50,058 bases of DNA. Source: Clostridia bacterium. Lineage in GTDB: Bacteria > Bacillota > Clostridia > Christensenellales > Aristaeellaceae. How positions within the stretch are numbered: the stretch's first letter is position 1; each line of letters starts with the position of its first letter. Where the stretch lies: the NCBI GenBank assembly GCA_017544935.1, contig JAFYDF010000144.1, positions 1-50,058 of the forward strand. The letters run 5' to 3'. The notes beneath the pieces were generated by a model that worked only from the letters and a program-made list of their open reading frames with translations, was not told where the DNA came from and made no database searches. Shown here piece after piece: positions 41,771 to 50,058 of this stretch. The translations under genes and the position numbers were made by a program.

Positions 41771-43741
41771 TTATTTGCCCAGTACACGTTTGGCAGTAGC
41801 CACGACATTCTCAGCTGTGAAGCCATATTCCTTGAACAGGATAGCGGCCGGAGCGGAAGCGCCGAAATGATCGATGCCGATTACTTCGCCATCCAGACCT
41901 ACATAGCGGTACCAAGGCATGGTCGCGCCGGCTTCAACGGCCACACGTGCGCGTACCGAAGCGGGCATAACCTGTTCTTTATATTCTGCATCCTGACGGT
42001 TAAAGATTTCCATGCAGGGCATCGAGATAACGCGTGCGGCGATGCCTTCCTTAGCCAGGACGTCTTTCGCCTGCATGCACTGCTCGACTTCGGAACCGGA
42101 AGCCATCAGCAGAACATCGGGCGTGCCTTCGCAATCAGACAGCACATAGCCGCCCTTGAAGGCCTTGCAGCCGCAATGGTCATACTGTGGCAGTCCCTGG
42201 CGGGTCAGTACCAGGCAGGTGGGCAGACCGGAAGTCAGGGCTGTCAGCCAAGCCGCGGTCGTTTCCTTACCGTCCGCCGGGCGGATCACATTCAGATCTG
42301 GAATGGCGCGTAGGCCGGCAAGATGCTCGATTGGTTCATGCGTAGCACCGTCCTCACCGACTCCAATGGAATCGTGCGTCAACACATAAGTGACGGGCAG
42401 TTTCATGATCGCGCTCATGCGGATCGAATGCTTCATGTAATCACTGAACACGAAGAACGTACCGCAGAATACGCGCAGTCCGCCATGCAGAGCAATGCCG
42501 TTGCAGATAGCCGCCATGGCATGCTCGCGAACGCCGAAATGCATGTTGCGTCCGCTGCGGTTCTCGGCGCTGTAATCACCGCCGTCCTTGATGTACGTAT
42601 TGTTGGAAGGCGCGAGGTCGGCACTGCCGCCCACAAGGTTCGGCAGACGCTTTGCCAGACGGTTGATCATGGTACCACTGGTAGCACGGGTAGCGATCCT
42701 TCCTTCATATGCCCACAGTTCTTCATCCTTCATGAAGTCCTCAGGCAGTTTCATGCCGTACCAATCGTCATATTCCTTTTTCAGTTCAGGATATGCTTCA
42801 GCATAGCGAGCCATCAGGTCATTCCATTCTGCCTCGCGCTGAGCATTTCGGGCAGCGCAGTCAGCCAGATGTGCATAGACATCTTCATCCACAAAGAATT
42901 TATCCTCAGGCAGGCCGAGTGTCTTCTTCATTGCCAGAACATTATCGTCACCCAGCGGCGAGCCATGGCAGCTGGCAGTGCCCTGCTTGGCGGGGCAGCC
43001 AAAGCCAATGATCGTCTTGCAGATGATCAGGCTCGGGCGCTCGTCACGGCGGGCCTCGGCAATCGCAGCAAGAATCTTCTGCGGGTCATTTCCGTCATCC
43101 ACCTTCAGGACCTGCCAACCATACGCGGCAAAACGTGCGCCCACATCCTCGCGCATAGCGATATCAGTGTTGCCTTCGATGGAAATATCATTGTCGTCAT
43201 AGAGAACCGTCAGCTTCCCCAGTTTAAGCGTGCCTGCCAATGCCGCAGCCTCTGCTGCCACGCCTTCCATCATGCAGCCATCGCCGCAGAAGGCGAATAC
43301 GCGGTGATCAACTACGGGGAATTCAGGCTTGTTGAACTTCGCAGCAAGCATAGTCTCTGCAATTGCAAAACCAACGGCATTTGCAATACCCTGGCCCAAA
43401 GGACCGGTTGTGGTCTCAACGCCCTCGATATGCACCTCAGGATGTCCGGGAGTCTTGCTGCCCCATTGACGGAACTGCTTCAAATCATCCATGGTCATAT
43501 TATAGCCAAACAGATGAAGCAGAGAATACAGCAATGCGCTTGCATGACCATTTGACAGCACGAAACGGTCACGGTTGCGCCACTGGGGATCTTTGGGATT
43601 GTGGCACATGGCATCTGCCCATACGGCATACGCCATGGCAGCCATGCCCATAGGAGCGCCGGGATGGCCGGAATTTGCTTTCTGAATCATGTCAACCGAA
43701 AGCGCACGGATAGTATTGATCGTCTTTTGCTGAATGTCCAT
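41771..43741 (-). CDS. tkt: Transketolase
   Basis: A 656-residue cytoplasmic thiamine-diphosphate enzyme of the non-oxidative pentose phosphate pathway, moving two-carbon units between ketoses and aldoses. The family elements are in order: GHPGAPMGMAAMAYA, TTGPLGQGIANAVG, the ThDP-binding segment GDGCMMEGVAAEAAALAG...NDISIEG, GFGCPAKQGTASCHGSPLG, GSADLAPSN and the central DSIGVGEDGATHEPIEHL with the pyrimidine-domain Glu nearby (NMHFGVREHAM). AAAGGAG lies about 9 bases upstream of the ATG. It follows the phosphohexomutase gene by 23 bases, implying one operon with sugar-phosphate functions. Full length. Confidence 0.97.
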   Translation of the reverse strand: MDIQQKTINTIRALSVDMIQKANSGHPGAPMGMAAMAYAVWADAMCHNPKDPQWRNRDRFVLSNGHASALLYSLLHLFGYNMTMDDLKQFRQWGSKTPGHPEVHIEGVETTTGPLGQGIANAVGFAIAETMLAAKFNKPEFPVVDHRVFAFCGDGCMMEGVAAEAAALAGTLKLGKLTVLYDDNDISIEGNTDIAMREDVGARFAAYGWQVLKVDDGNDPQKILAAIAEARRDERPSLIICKTIIGFGCPAKQGTASCHGSPLGDDNVLAMKKTLGLPEDKFFVDEDVYAHLADCAARNAQREAEWNDLMARYAEAYPELKKEYDDWYGMKLPEDFMKDEELWAYEGRIATRATSGTMINRLAKRLPNLVGGSADLAPSNNTYIKDGGDYSAENRSGRNMHFGVREHAMAAICNGIALHGGLRVFCGTFFVFSDYMKHSIRMSAIMKLPVTYVLTHDSIGVGEDGATHEPIEHLAGLRAIPDLNVIRPADGKETTAAWLTALTSGLPTCLVLTRQGLPQYDHCGCKAFKGGYVLSDCEGTPDVLLMASGSEVEQCMQAKDVLAKEGIAARVISMPCMEIFNRQDAEYKEQVMPASVRARVAVEAGATMPWYRYVGLDGEVIGIDHFGASAPAAILFKEYGFTAENVVATAKRVLGK

Positions 43742-43764
43742 GTCAGATACTCCTTTATTGATCT

Positions 43765-45273
43765 TTATTGCAGATATTCCCGCAAAGGCGTGAGGTCAAG
43801 CCCGTCCGCCTCTTCAAGCACTTTTAGCAATTGCTGCAGCATGATGCGCACGCCGCCTGCCACATCACTTTCCGCATTCAACGGCAGTACAGGGTCATGC
43901 ACCGACAGACGCAGCAAAGCCCAGCCATTGTCCAGGCCTTCCTGCAGATCGAAATTGATGCGAACTCCCTCACGATTGTCCGGTGCGATATGCCAGCCCT
44001 CCGCGAAGGCTGCATGATCCATCACTCGTTCAATAGCTAAACGTCCCGCATCCCTGAAATCTTTTGCAGTGATGCGCAGACGCACTTCGGCACTCTCAAC
44101 CGGCTCTCTCAGCCCATCCAGCAAGCTACTCAGTTCCTTGCCTTCCTGTTTGAGCCGCATGGCTTCTACCAGCAGTACCGTGACCAAGTACATGCCGTCA
44201 TCGAGGAAATGATTCTCCCTGAGTGCTGCATGTCCGCTCGTTTCGATTGCCAGCGGACAGTCGATACCCGCTTCGTTCAGGCGGATCGCTTCATCTATCA
44301 CGTTGCGGTAGCCGCGCTTATAACGGTAATGCACACCACCCCATTCGGCAATAAACTGAGCAAGGCCCGAAGATGTGACGGAGTCTGTAACAATAGTTCC
44401 ACCAGGCTTTTTATCGAGCAGGATGGCGGAAATCAGGGCAATCAGACGGTTGCGGTTGATTTCACGTCCATTGCGATCGACAATCGCGGCGCGATCACAG
44501 TCAGCATCAAAAATCACACCAATGTCAGCCCCGGCTTTTTTCACAGCAGCACTCAGTGAAGCCATCGCTTCGGGATTCTCGGGATTCGGAATATGGTTAG
44601 GAAACCGTCCATCCGGATCAAGGAACTGACTTCCCTCTGTCCAGGCACCCAGTTCACGCAGCATTGCTTCGTAAAATCCGCCTGCACCATTTCCTGCATC
44701 CACGACCACATGCAATCCAAGCAACGGGCAAGCAACATCGGTCTCAAGTCCGCTACGCATCCGTTCTTCCAGCTGGCCGACATACACGGGCAGAAACTCG
44801 CGTTTCTCGATCGGCCTGTGGGGGCAGGCAACTGGTGCTGTGGTTTGCGCTACCTGCAGGATCATAGTCACATCTGTGGAAGATACACCGCCTTGAGGCA
44901 GGAAGAACTTGAAGCCGTTTCGATCGGATGGATGATGTGAAGCTGTCACCATAATCGAAGCATCCGCTTTAAAGCCCTCTGTCAGCAGGCTCATGTACAT
45001 TGCAGGTGTAGTACACATACCGTAATCCCACACCAACGCCCCGCACCGTGCCATGCCTTCAGCGCATGCAGCCAATAGTTCCTGACCCGTCAAGCGAGAG
45101 TCGCGGCCAATGGCAACAGTCAGCTGCTCAGGATTCTTTCCAGTGCGCTCACTCAGCCAAGTAATGAACGCACCTCCGATGCATAGTGCCGTTTCCTTTG
45201 TCAGCACAGCATTTTCACCCATTGCGCAGCCACGTATATCCGTGCCGCTTTTTAGTGTCTGATAATCAATCAT
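43765..45273 (-). CDS. Phosphomannomutase/phosphoglucomutase family phosphohexomutase
   Basis: A 502-residue alpha-D-phosphohexomutase. The phosphoserine loop is TASHHPSDRNGFKF (Ser112), the metal loop is FDADCDRAAIVD, the sugar-binding loop is ETSGHAALRENHFLDDG and the C-terminal phosphate-binding segment is NREGVRINFD. Such enzymes interconvert hexose 1- and 6-phosphates for cell-surface sugar synthesis. The sequence does not reveal whether glucose or mannose is preferred. It is about 40 residues longer than the common 460-residue form. The ATG at 45273 overlaps the DUF2461 stop as ATGA, so translation is coupled, with GGGAGGGG upstream. Transketolase follows. Confidence 0.9.
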   Translation of the reverse strand: MIDYQTLKSGTDIRGCAMGENAVLTKETALCIGGAFITWLSERTGKNPEQLTVAIGRDSRLTGQELLAACAEGMARCGALVWDYGMCTTPAMYMSLLTEGFKADASIMVTASHHPSDRNGFKFFLPQGGVSSTDVTMILQVAQTTAPVACPHRPIEKREFLPVYVGQLEERMRSGLETDVACPLLGLHVVVDAGNGAGGFYEAMLRELGAWTEGSQFLDPDGRFPNHIPNPENPEAMASLSAAVKKAGADIGVIFDADCDRAAIVDRNGREINRNRLIALISAILLDKKPGGTIVTDSVTSSGLAQFIAEWGGVHYRYKRGYRNVIDEAIRLNEAGIDCPLAIETSGHAALRENHFLDDGMYLVTVLLVEAMRLKQEGKELSSLLDGLREPVESAEVRLRITAKDFRDAGRLAIERVMDHAAFAEGWHIAPDNREGVRINFDLQEGLDNGWALLRLSVHDPVLPLNAESDVAGGVRIMLQQLLKVLEEADGLDLTPLREYLQ

Positions 45274-45953
45274 GCTTCCCCTCCCTCGATATCGTTCAAC
45301 CCGCGCAGCAGTTGCCATACAGGCGCCAGCTGTTTAAAATCTGCAGCGACCCGATCGACAATGTCTGCCTCAAAGATCCAATGCGGTTCTATGCCGGTCC
45401 TTTCAAAATATAACTGCCTTGCAGGGTAAATACTTGCCAGTTCGATGGGCAGGCCTCCCGGAACACGAATCTTTTTCCAAATCTGTCCGCCTTGAATGTA
45501 ATTCCCTGTTAAAACAGGACGCAACGCACGTCGTACAGTCTGTGGATCCGCCTCCATTCGGCGGCGCAAGGCATCAAGCAAAGCGGGATTCTCACCCCAT
45601 ACTCCCAAGCCCCAGTTGACAGATTCCAGCCGAATCTCAAACCAGTAGAACGGCGCACCGTCTTTGTCCCGGGCCGCCTGTCGAAAGGCTAGCCAATGGT
45701 GATCACGGTATGGAGACTTGTCACGGCTATATCGGATATCTCGATTGATGCGCGATAGGCACTTATGCGGCCGAATCTCCATTTCATCATCGATTGCCAG
45801 CATTGTTGGAGCAAGCGCATCTATAAAAGCATAGAACGGATCACGCACCTTCTCATAATACTCAGCACGATGCGCATCCATGAACGTTTTGTTGTTGTTA
45901 AAGCGGATCTCTGCATAGAATGACAGCAGATCCTCTTGAAATCCTTTAAACAT
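45270..45953 (-). CDS. DUF2461 family protein
   Basis: A 227-residue cytoplasmic protein of the widespread DUF2461 (TIGR02453) family, whose biochemical role I do not know. The family opening is present: FKGFQEDLLSFYAEIRFNNNKTFMDAHRAEYYEKVRDPFYAFIDAL, followed by LSRINRDIRYSRDKSPYRDHHWLAFR and FYWFEIRLESVNWGLGVW. AAAGGAG lies 5 bases before the ATG. It is the first gene of an operon with the phosphohexomutase and transketolase and overlaps the former by 4 bases. A promoter lies at 45989-46017 on the minus strand. Confidence 0.85.
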   Translation of the reverse strand: MFKGFQEDLLSFYAEIRFNNNKTFMDAHRAEYYEKVRDPFYAFIDALAPTMLAIDDEMEIRPHKCLSRINRDIRYSRDKSPYRDHHWLAFRQAARDKDGAPFYWFEIRLESVNWGLGVWGENPALLDALRRRMEADPQTVRRALRPVLTGNYIQGGQIWKKIRVPGGLPIELASIYPARQLYFERTGIEPHWIFEADIVDRVAADFKQLAPVWQLLRGLNDIEGGEA

Positions 45954-45988
45954 TTGGCTCCTTTCGGGCCCTTCTGACCCTATGGTAC

Positions 45989-46017
45989 ATTATAATCCAA
46001 GAACATGGTTTTTTCAA
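45989..46017 (-). promoter_or_regulatory. Promoter of the DUF2461-phosphohexomutase-tkt operon
   Basis: On the minus strand TTGAAA (46012-46017) and a perfect TATAAT (45989-45994) are 17 bases apart, about 35 bases from the DUF2461 start codon. Confidence 0.65.
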
Positions 46018-46032
46018 GTCCAACCATGCTCC

Positions 46033-46061
46033 TTGACAGTCTTCCATGTCCGTGATAAATT
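46033..46061 (+). promoter_or_regulatory. Promoter of the pepF operon
   Basis: A perfect TTGACA (46033-46038) and TAAATT (46056-46061) are 17 bases apart and about 36 bases upstream of the pepF start. The two divergent promoters are back to back with their -35 boxes only 15 bases apart. Confidence 0.6.
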
Positions 46062-46096
46062 CCTTTTTAGAACTTATTAAGCAGGAGGAACAAACC

Positions 46097-47884
46097 ATGC
46101 AGCAGCCTAAAAAAAGGAATGAAATTGATCCCCGCTGGCAATGGAATCTGAATGATATAATCAACGGTACAAGTGCATTTGACTCATTGTATACCCAAAC
46201 ACAGCTTGCGGTCGAAAAGGCCGCCTCCAGGCAGGGCAAAGTCGCCGAAGATCCACGGGCTGCGATTCGCTCATTTTTTGAGATCAGTCGTGCTGTCGAG
46301 CGAATGTTTACCTATGCGCGCATGCGTCTTGATGAAGATGGCAGCAATGATGAAGCTCAGACCCTGTTGGCACGTATCCAGGCACTGGCCGTCAAGGCAG
46401 AAAGTACCGGTGCATACCTCCGCCCGGAGCTGCTCGCATTGCCCGAGGAAACGCTGCAGCAGATGAAGACTGATCCAGACTTCAGCGAATACGATGTCTT
46501 TATCGACGATATTCTGCGCGATAAGCCACATACATTGCCTGCCTCGGAAGAAAAATTGCTCGCCGAAATGAGCGAAATAGCACAAGCTCCGAATGATATC
46601 TTCACCATGCTAAGCGACGTAGACCGTCCATTGCCTACCGTTACGGACGAGAATGGCCAGCCCGCGGGCCTGAGCGCAACCGTCTATATCCGCATGCTGC
46701 GCAGTCATGACCGTGATGCGCGTCAGCGCGCCTATGAAGCCGAGATGAAAGCCTATGCTGACTTTGGTCAGACCTTTGCAGCTACTTATCGCTACAGTGT
46801 CAAGGCAGATGCTGCATCTGCACGCATACGTCATTTCGGCAGTGCAATCGAAGCTTCACTTTTTCCTGACCGTATTCCGGTAAGCGTGTATGATGCACTT
46901 CTCAAAAGCGTGGAGGATGCACTTCCGTCCCTGGACCGTTACCTGGAATTGCGTAAAAAACGCCTTGGTGTGGATGATCTTCATTTATATGATCTTTATG
47001 TACCTATCGTTGATGATTTTGATATGCCAATGACTTACCCGGAAGCCTTCCAGGTCGTCAAGAAAGGCCTTGCTCCGCTAGGCGCACATTATGCGGAACT
47101 TCTGGAGGAAGCATATACCAGCCGCTGGATCGATGTATATGAAAACAAGGGCAAGCATACAGGCGCCTATTCATGGGGCGTATACGGTACGCATCCTTAT
47201 GTGCTGCTGAACCATACGGATGACCTGAACGGCGCATTCACGCTGGCACATGAACTCGGGCATGCCATGCACACCTGGCACAGTAATCACGCACTGCCCT
47301 ATGCAAAGGCCGGATATTCACTGTTTGTAGCCGAAGTCGCCAGCACGTGCAATGAGATGTTGCTCATGCGTGCGCTCTTGGAGGAATACAAGAACGACAG
47401 GAAAGCATGCGCCTTCCTTGCCAATCATCTTCTTGAAGAGTTTCGCGGCACTGTATTTCGTCAGGCTCTGTTTGCTGATTTTGAACGTGAAAGCCACCGC
47501 ATGGAAGAAAGCGGTGTGCCGTTGACCACCGCTTCACTCGGCGATGTACACTTCAAGCTCAATCAGAAATATTATGGTCGTGTGTGTACTATCGATGAAT
47601 GCGTACGCTCCGAGTGGATGCGTATCCCCCATTTCTACCGAGCATTCTATGTATACAAATATGCGACTGGTTTCAGCGCTGCTGTCGCTTTATCCGACCG
47701 CATCCTACGCGAAGGGCAGCCGGCTGTAGATAACTATATGAAATTTCTCAGCGCAGGCGCCAGTCTGCCGCCGCTTGATGCGCTGCGTCTGGCAGGCGTG
47801 GACATGGAAGACCCGCAGACCGTACGCAATGCACTGCGCATATTTGACGGGACAATCACGCAACTGGAGGAATTACTGCAGTGA
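46097..47884 (+). CDS. pepF: Oligoendopeptidase F (M3 family zinc metallopeptidase)
   Basis: A 595-residue cytoplasmic peptidase that cuts short peptides. It has the M3B N-terminal helical domain (RWQWNLNDI), the conserved DVDRPLPTVTDENG (the family's loop before the catalytic region), and the zinc motif HELGH (residues 385-389, in LAHELGHAMHTWHS) with the third ligand Glu expected in EVASTCNEML. Length is normal for PepF. AGGAGG (46083-46088) is 8 bases before the ATG at 46097; an ATG at 46046 overlaps the -10 region. A small protein gene overlaps its stop by 4 bases. Confidence 0.95.
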   Translation: MQQPKKRNEIDPRWQWNLNDIINGTSAFDSLYTQTQLAVEKAASRQGKVAEDPRAAIRSFFEISRAVERMFTYARMRLDEDGSNDEAQTLLARIQALAVKAESTGAYLRPELLALPEETLQQMKTDPDFSEYDVFIDDILRDKPHTLPASEEKLLAEMSEIAQAPNDIFTMLSDVDRPLPTVTDENGQPAGLSATVYIRMLRSHDRDARQRAYEAEMKAYADFGQTFAATYRYSVKADAASARIRHFGSAIEASLFPDRIPVSVYDALLKSVEDALPSLDRYLELRKKRLGVDDLHLYDLYVPIVDDFDMPMTYPEAFQVVKKGLAPLGAHYAELLEEAYTSRWIDVYENKGKHTGAYSWGVYGTHPYVLLNHTDDLNGAFTLAHELGHAMHTWHSNHALPYAKAGYSLFVAEVASTCNEMLLMRALLEEYKNDRKACAFLANHLLEEFRGTVFRQALFADFERESHRMEESGVPLTTASLGDVHFKLNQKYYGRVCTIDECVRSEWMRIPHFYRAFYVYKYATGFSAAVALSDRILREGQPAVDNYMKFLSAGASLPPLDALRLAGVDMEDPQTVRNALRIFDGTITQLEELLQ

Positions 47885-48225
47885 ATCAGATGCTTGGACT
47901 GGATCCTGTCGAATGCGCTGTATATGTATTTAATCATCTCGACTGGCGGCGATGCCCTGCTCTCAGAAAGGATGGAAACCTGCTCTGTGCCGTGCTTGTT
48001 CAATCACAGATAGATTATCTGCACGCCTGCGGAGCACTGGATGAAAGCGGAGATACAAGCGAAGGAGAGTATGATGAGGACGAGGCTGTTGAGTTCCTGC
48101 TGGATGCATTGCTGCAGGCATTCCCCGTTCCCTCTGAACGTGAGGCACTGTATTGCACGCTGATCGACGCGTTCCTGCCTGCTATGGACGATTACCTGCT
48201 AGCACAGGGCCTGATGAGCCTATGA
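47881..48225 (+). CDS. Small acidic protein of unknown function
   Basis: A 114-residue cytoplasmic protein I do not recognise. It starts with GTG overlapping the pepF stop (GTGA), with GGAGG 10 bases upstream, so translation is coupled. It is acidic and helical: a central Glu/Asp-rich linker (DESGDTSEGEYDEDEAVEFL) between two helical parts. The end SEREALYCTLIDAFLPAMDDYLLAQGLMSL looks like a helix-rich interface. Size, acidity and coupling fit a partner or adaptor protein, but there is no direct evidence. The next gene starts only 11 bases after its stop. Confidence 0.65.
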   Translation: MNQMLGLDPVECAVYVFNHLDWRRCPALRKDGNLLCAVLVQSQIDYLHACGALDESGDTSEGEYDEDEAVEFLLDALLQAFPVPSEREALYCTLIDAFLPAMDDYLLAQGLMSL

Positions 48226-48236
48226 AAGGAGTTTGC

Positions 48237-48728
48237 ATGTACCCGATTCCTGATCATCTGAAGCCTTATCTTACGCCTGTCGGTGAAGAGAACAGCGAGC
48301 TATACGTGCATGGCGCTGTGCATTGCTCCTGCGGCTGCACGCTTTTCACGCCTTACGTGAATGACGCAGGAACGATCGCTGCTGCGAAGTGCCACCAGTG
48401 CGGTGAAAAACTTCTGCTGTTCCATGCCGGACGGCACGGTTGGGATGGATTTGTTGCGAAGGCGGATTATCTGTACGATCTGTCCGGCAAACTGAAACCA
48501 ATATCTGCCTGTCCTCATTGCTATGCAGTAACGCCTTTGGTTATCATGCTGACCATCGCTTCCCTTGGACGTGAGGATTTCATCCAGGGCAGTGAACTCA
48601 CAGATGAGCATGGCAGAAAACTGCGTGAAGAAGACTGGGTTAATGCTTTCTCTTCGTTTCGCATGGACATAGCCTGCCCGCAGTGTGGGCAGACCAGCGA
48701 AAGCATTATCGATATAGAAACTGCATAA
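48237..48728 (+). CDS. Small protein with two zinc-ribbon cysteine sets
   Basis: A 163-residue protein with four CxxC-type knuckles. The first set is CSCGC and CHQCG (about residues 23-53), the second is CPHC (about 90-93) and CPQCG near the C-terminus. These are typical of zinc ribbons, so the protein probably binds two Zn ions. It has no membrane segment or signal peptide. I do not recognise a named family. AAAGGAG lies 5 bases before the ATG at 48237; an ATG at 48222 overlaps the previous stop without a good site. It is cotranscribed with pepF and the small acidic gene. Function unknown; structural, nucleic-acid or protein binding are all possible. Confidence 0.65.
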   Translation: MYPIPDHLKPYLTPVGEENSELYVHGAVHCSCGCTLFTPYVNDAGTIAAAKCHQCGEKLLLFHAGRHGWDGFVAKADYLYDLSGKLKPISACPHCYAVTPLVIMLTIASLGREDFIQGSELTDEHGRKLREEDWVNAFSSFRMDIACPQCGQTSESIIDIETA

Positions 48729-48745
48729 TTTGAAAGGAACCAACC

Positions 48746-49831
48746 ATGACAAAAAAAGTTCAAAAAAAGCATCCCCTACTTAAGATTCTGCTGAGCATCT
48801 TTCTAGCCCTGTTGCTCATTGTGGCAGGATATGCTGCATATGTTTTCATCGCCTATAACCGTCTTCCGGATAATCTGGCACTGGATGTACATGGCAATGC
48901 TTCTGATTCAGTGCAACCCGAGACCGAGTATTCTGTTCTATCTTTCAATATCGGCTTCGGTGCTTATGAACCTGACTACAGTTTCTTCATGGACGGGGGC
49001 ACGCAGTCATGGGCATGGTCAAAAGAAAGGCTCCTCAAGAACATGAACGCTATCCAGTCTTTCCTTTCATCCACCAGTGCAGACTTCTATTTACTACAAG
49101 AAGTAGACGAAAAATCTACTCGCACCTATAAGGTCAATGAACGCGCTATGATTGAGGAGAGCTTTGCTGCCAGTAATCTGGATAATGTATTTGCTCAAAA
49201 CTGGAACAGCCCATTTCTCTTTTATCCCTTTACTCAGCCACACGGCAAGTCCGTTACCGGTATACTGACAGCCAGCTGTTTTGACATCACCTCTTCGCTG
49301 CGTCGCAGTCTGCCTATTGAAGACACCGTTATGAAGATCGTCGATTTGGACCGCTGTTACAGCGTTTCGCGTGTGTCTGCGGAGAATGGACGGGAGCTGG
49401 TCCTGTATAACGTGCATCTGTCTGTCTATACATCGGACGGGAGTATCGCGACAGAGCAGCTCCGTCTGCTTCTTAATGATATGACCTCAGAATACGAAAA
49501 AGGCAATTATGTAATTTGTGGCGGTGATTTCAACAAAGACTTGCTCGGTGATTCCAGCTTGTATTTCGGCATCTCAGGTCAGGCATATTCATGGGCACAG
49601 CCCGTACCTGCCGAATTGTTTGACGACCTGCCTCTATCACTGGTTGCCGGTACCAATGTACCATCCTGCCGAGTAGCGGAAGCACCTTATAATCCACAGC
49701 AATTCGTGCTGACCCTGGACGGCTTTATAGTATCCAATAATGTACAAGTCCTGGATATAACAGTAGTGGACACCGCCTTCGCATATTCAGACCACAATCC
49801 AACTCTGCTCACTTTCACTTTGCTTCCATAA
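48746..49831 (+). CDS. Membrane-anchored endonuclease/exonuclease/phosphatase (EEP) family protein
   Basis: A 361-residue protein with one N-terminal membrane helix (about residues 12-33, ILLSIFLALLLIVAGYAAYVFIAY) and an outward-facing EEP domain, the metal-dependent fold of DNase I-like nucleases and phosphodiesterases or sphingomyelinases. The motifs are SVLSFNIGFG (Asn), LLQEVDEKS (catalytic Glu), YNVHLSVY, ICGGDFNKD (Asp and Asn) and the final YSDHNPTLL (Asp-His). No cue distinguishes nuclease from phosphoesterase or lipid substrate. AAAGGA lies upstream of the ATG. It is 17 bases after the zinc-ribbon gene and is probably the last gene of the pepF operon. No clear terminator follows. Confidence 0.87.
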   Translation: MTKKVQKKHPLLKILLSIFLALLLIVAGYAAYVFIAYNRLPDNLALDVHGNASDSVQPETEYSVLSFNIGFGAYEPDYSFFMDGGTQSWAWSKERLLKNMNAIQSFLSSTSADFYLLQEVDEKSTRTYKVNERAMIEESFAASNLDNVFAQNWNSPFLFYPFTQPHGKSVTGILTASCFDITSSLRRSLPIEDTVMKIVDLDRCYSVSRVSAENGRELVLYNVHLSVYTSDGSIATEQLRLLLNDMTSEYEKGNYVICGGDFNKDLLGDSSLYFGISGQAYSWAQPVPAELFDDLPLSLVAGTNVPSCRVAEAPYNPQQFVLTLDGFIVSNNVQVLDITVVDTAFAYSDHNPTLLTFTLLP

Positions 49832-49918
49832 CGCATTCTCCTCATTGAAAAAGAAGCAGCATCGGGGTGTACTCCGTAAAGAAGTTGCTTTGAGGTTGCA
49901 ATCACCGGCTCAAAAGAA

Positions 49919-50058
49919 ATCGGGTAGGAGGGGGTGACTAACCCCCGTCCTCCCACACCACCGCTCATGCGGGCCCGCAAGCGGCGGTTCAGTTGCTGAC
50001 ACTTGACAGCATGTTTGATTGGAAATCGGAACGCTCCGCGATTCTGCCATACCTTCGG
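49919..50058 (-). mobile_element. Group II intron, 3' end (domains V and VI), continues beyond the window
   Basis: On the minus strand the sequence has the features of a bacterial group II intron 3' end. Domain V is at about 49957-49988: ACCGCCGC and GCGGTGGT pair (with one G-T wobble) around TTGCGGGCCCGCATGA. The segment that follows, GTGTGGGAGGACGGGGG, pairs with CCCCCTCC to make domain VI. It ends CTACCCGAT at 49919, with the A near the branch position. The bases after the proposed splice site are TTCTTTTGAG, T-rich like the tail of a terminator, which fits class C (IIC) introns that insert after terminator hairpins. The reverse transcriptase/maturase gene and the 5' part must lie past the right edge. 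This is from pattern memory and pairing, not a search. Confidence 0.7.

Noticed and set aside
42323..43555. 410-codon open frame on the plus strand opposite transketolase
   Set aside because: The product has no known domain, and the opposite strand encodes conserved transketolase throughout.
49687..49980. Minus-strand open frame with MSGGVGG-like residues
   Set aside because: It overlaps the EEP gene and is explained as translation of group II intron domain V/VI RNA sequence.

Overview
The window looks like the chromosome of a strictly anaerobic, low- to mid-GC Gram-positive bacterium of the class Clostridia (Bacillota), probably a gut or rumen fermenter. This is inferred from gene content: a class III (oxygen-sensitive) ribonucleotide reductase with its radical-SAM activase, a sulfatase of the Cys type, a large beta-galactosidase, a DUF4317 protein, consensus sigma-A promoters and strong AAGGAGG ribosome binding sites. 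No rRNA, tRNA or CRISPR array was found, and I cannot name the genus.

Layout. 1-4212 (+): a BMP-type nucleoside ABC importer (3' end of the binding protein, two-domain ATPase, two permeases). 4380-11279 (-): five genes, namely an M28 peptidase, a secreted protein, FtsK/SpoIIIE, a PAF-acetylhydrolase-like hydrolase and a small secreted Fn3-like protein. 11534-12862 (+): a MATE exporter. 13020-17988 (+): a sugar ABC importer (binding protein and two permeases, no ATPase), a HAD phosphatase and an m5C RNA methyltransferase. 18074-23903 (-): an AraC/GyrI-like regulator, a P-loop protein, LacZ and DUF4317. 24038-29668 (+): nrdG, then nrdD-trxB-sulfatase packed head to tail. 29791-36189: a GDPD-like phosphodiesterase (-), a secreted TlpA-type redoxin (+), a second MATE (-), a PHP-domain protein (+) and an aldose-epimerase-like protein (+). 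36190-37750: a poorly coding, base-skewed accessory interval carrying one unrecognised gene. 37751-40133 (-): an arsR-cadA metal efflux operon. 40308-45953 (-): murC, transketolase, a phosphohexomutase and DUF2461. 46097-49831 (+): PepF, two small unknown proteins (one with two zinc ribbons) and a membrane-anchored EEP-family protein. 49919-50058 (-): the 3' end of a group II intron running out of the window.

How it works together. The best-defined functional unit is anaerobic dNTP synthesis. NrdG makes the glycyl radical on NrdD, NrdD carries its own C-terminal redoxin domain (CPNC), and a thioredoxin reductase begins 4 bases after nrdD ends. The nrdD promoter carries two NrdR-box cores 32 bp apart, the second overlapping the -35. 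A second well-resolved unit is arsR-cadA: a consensus promoter, a perfect TTGAACA-TT-TGTTCAA operator, a repressor with both alpha-3 and alpha-5 metal-site residues, and a pump whose usual N-terminal metal-binding domain is replaced by a stretch with 21 His in 48 residues. Both ABC operons place strong stem-loops directly after the binding-protein gene, as expected if that gene is expressed above its permeases.

The places most likely to hold something undescribed are the 36.2-37.75 kb interval (unknown CxxC protein, repeat-palindrome-repeat upstream, polypyrimidine tract and GC-rich repeats downstream), the NrdD-redoxin fusion with its operon, and the group II intron at the right edge.
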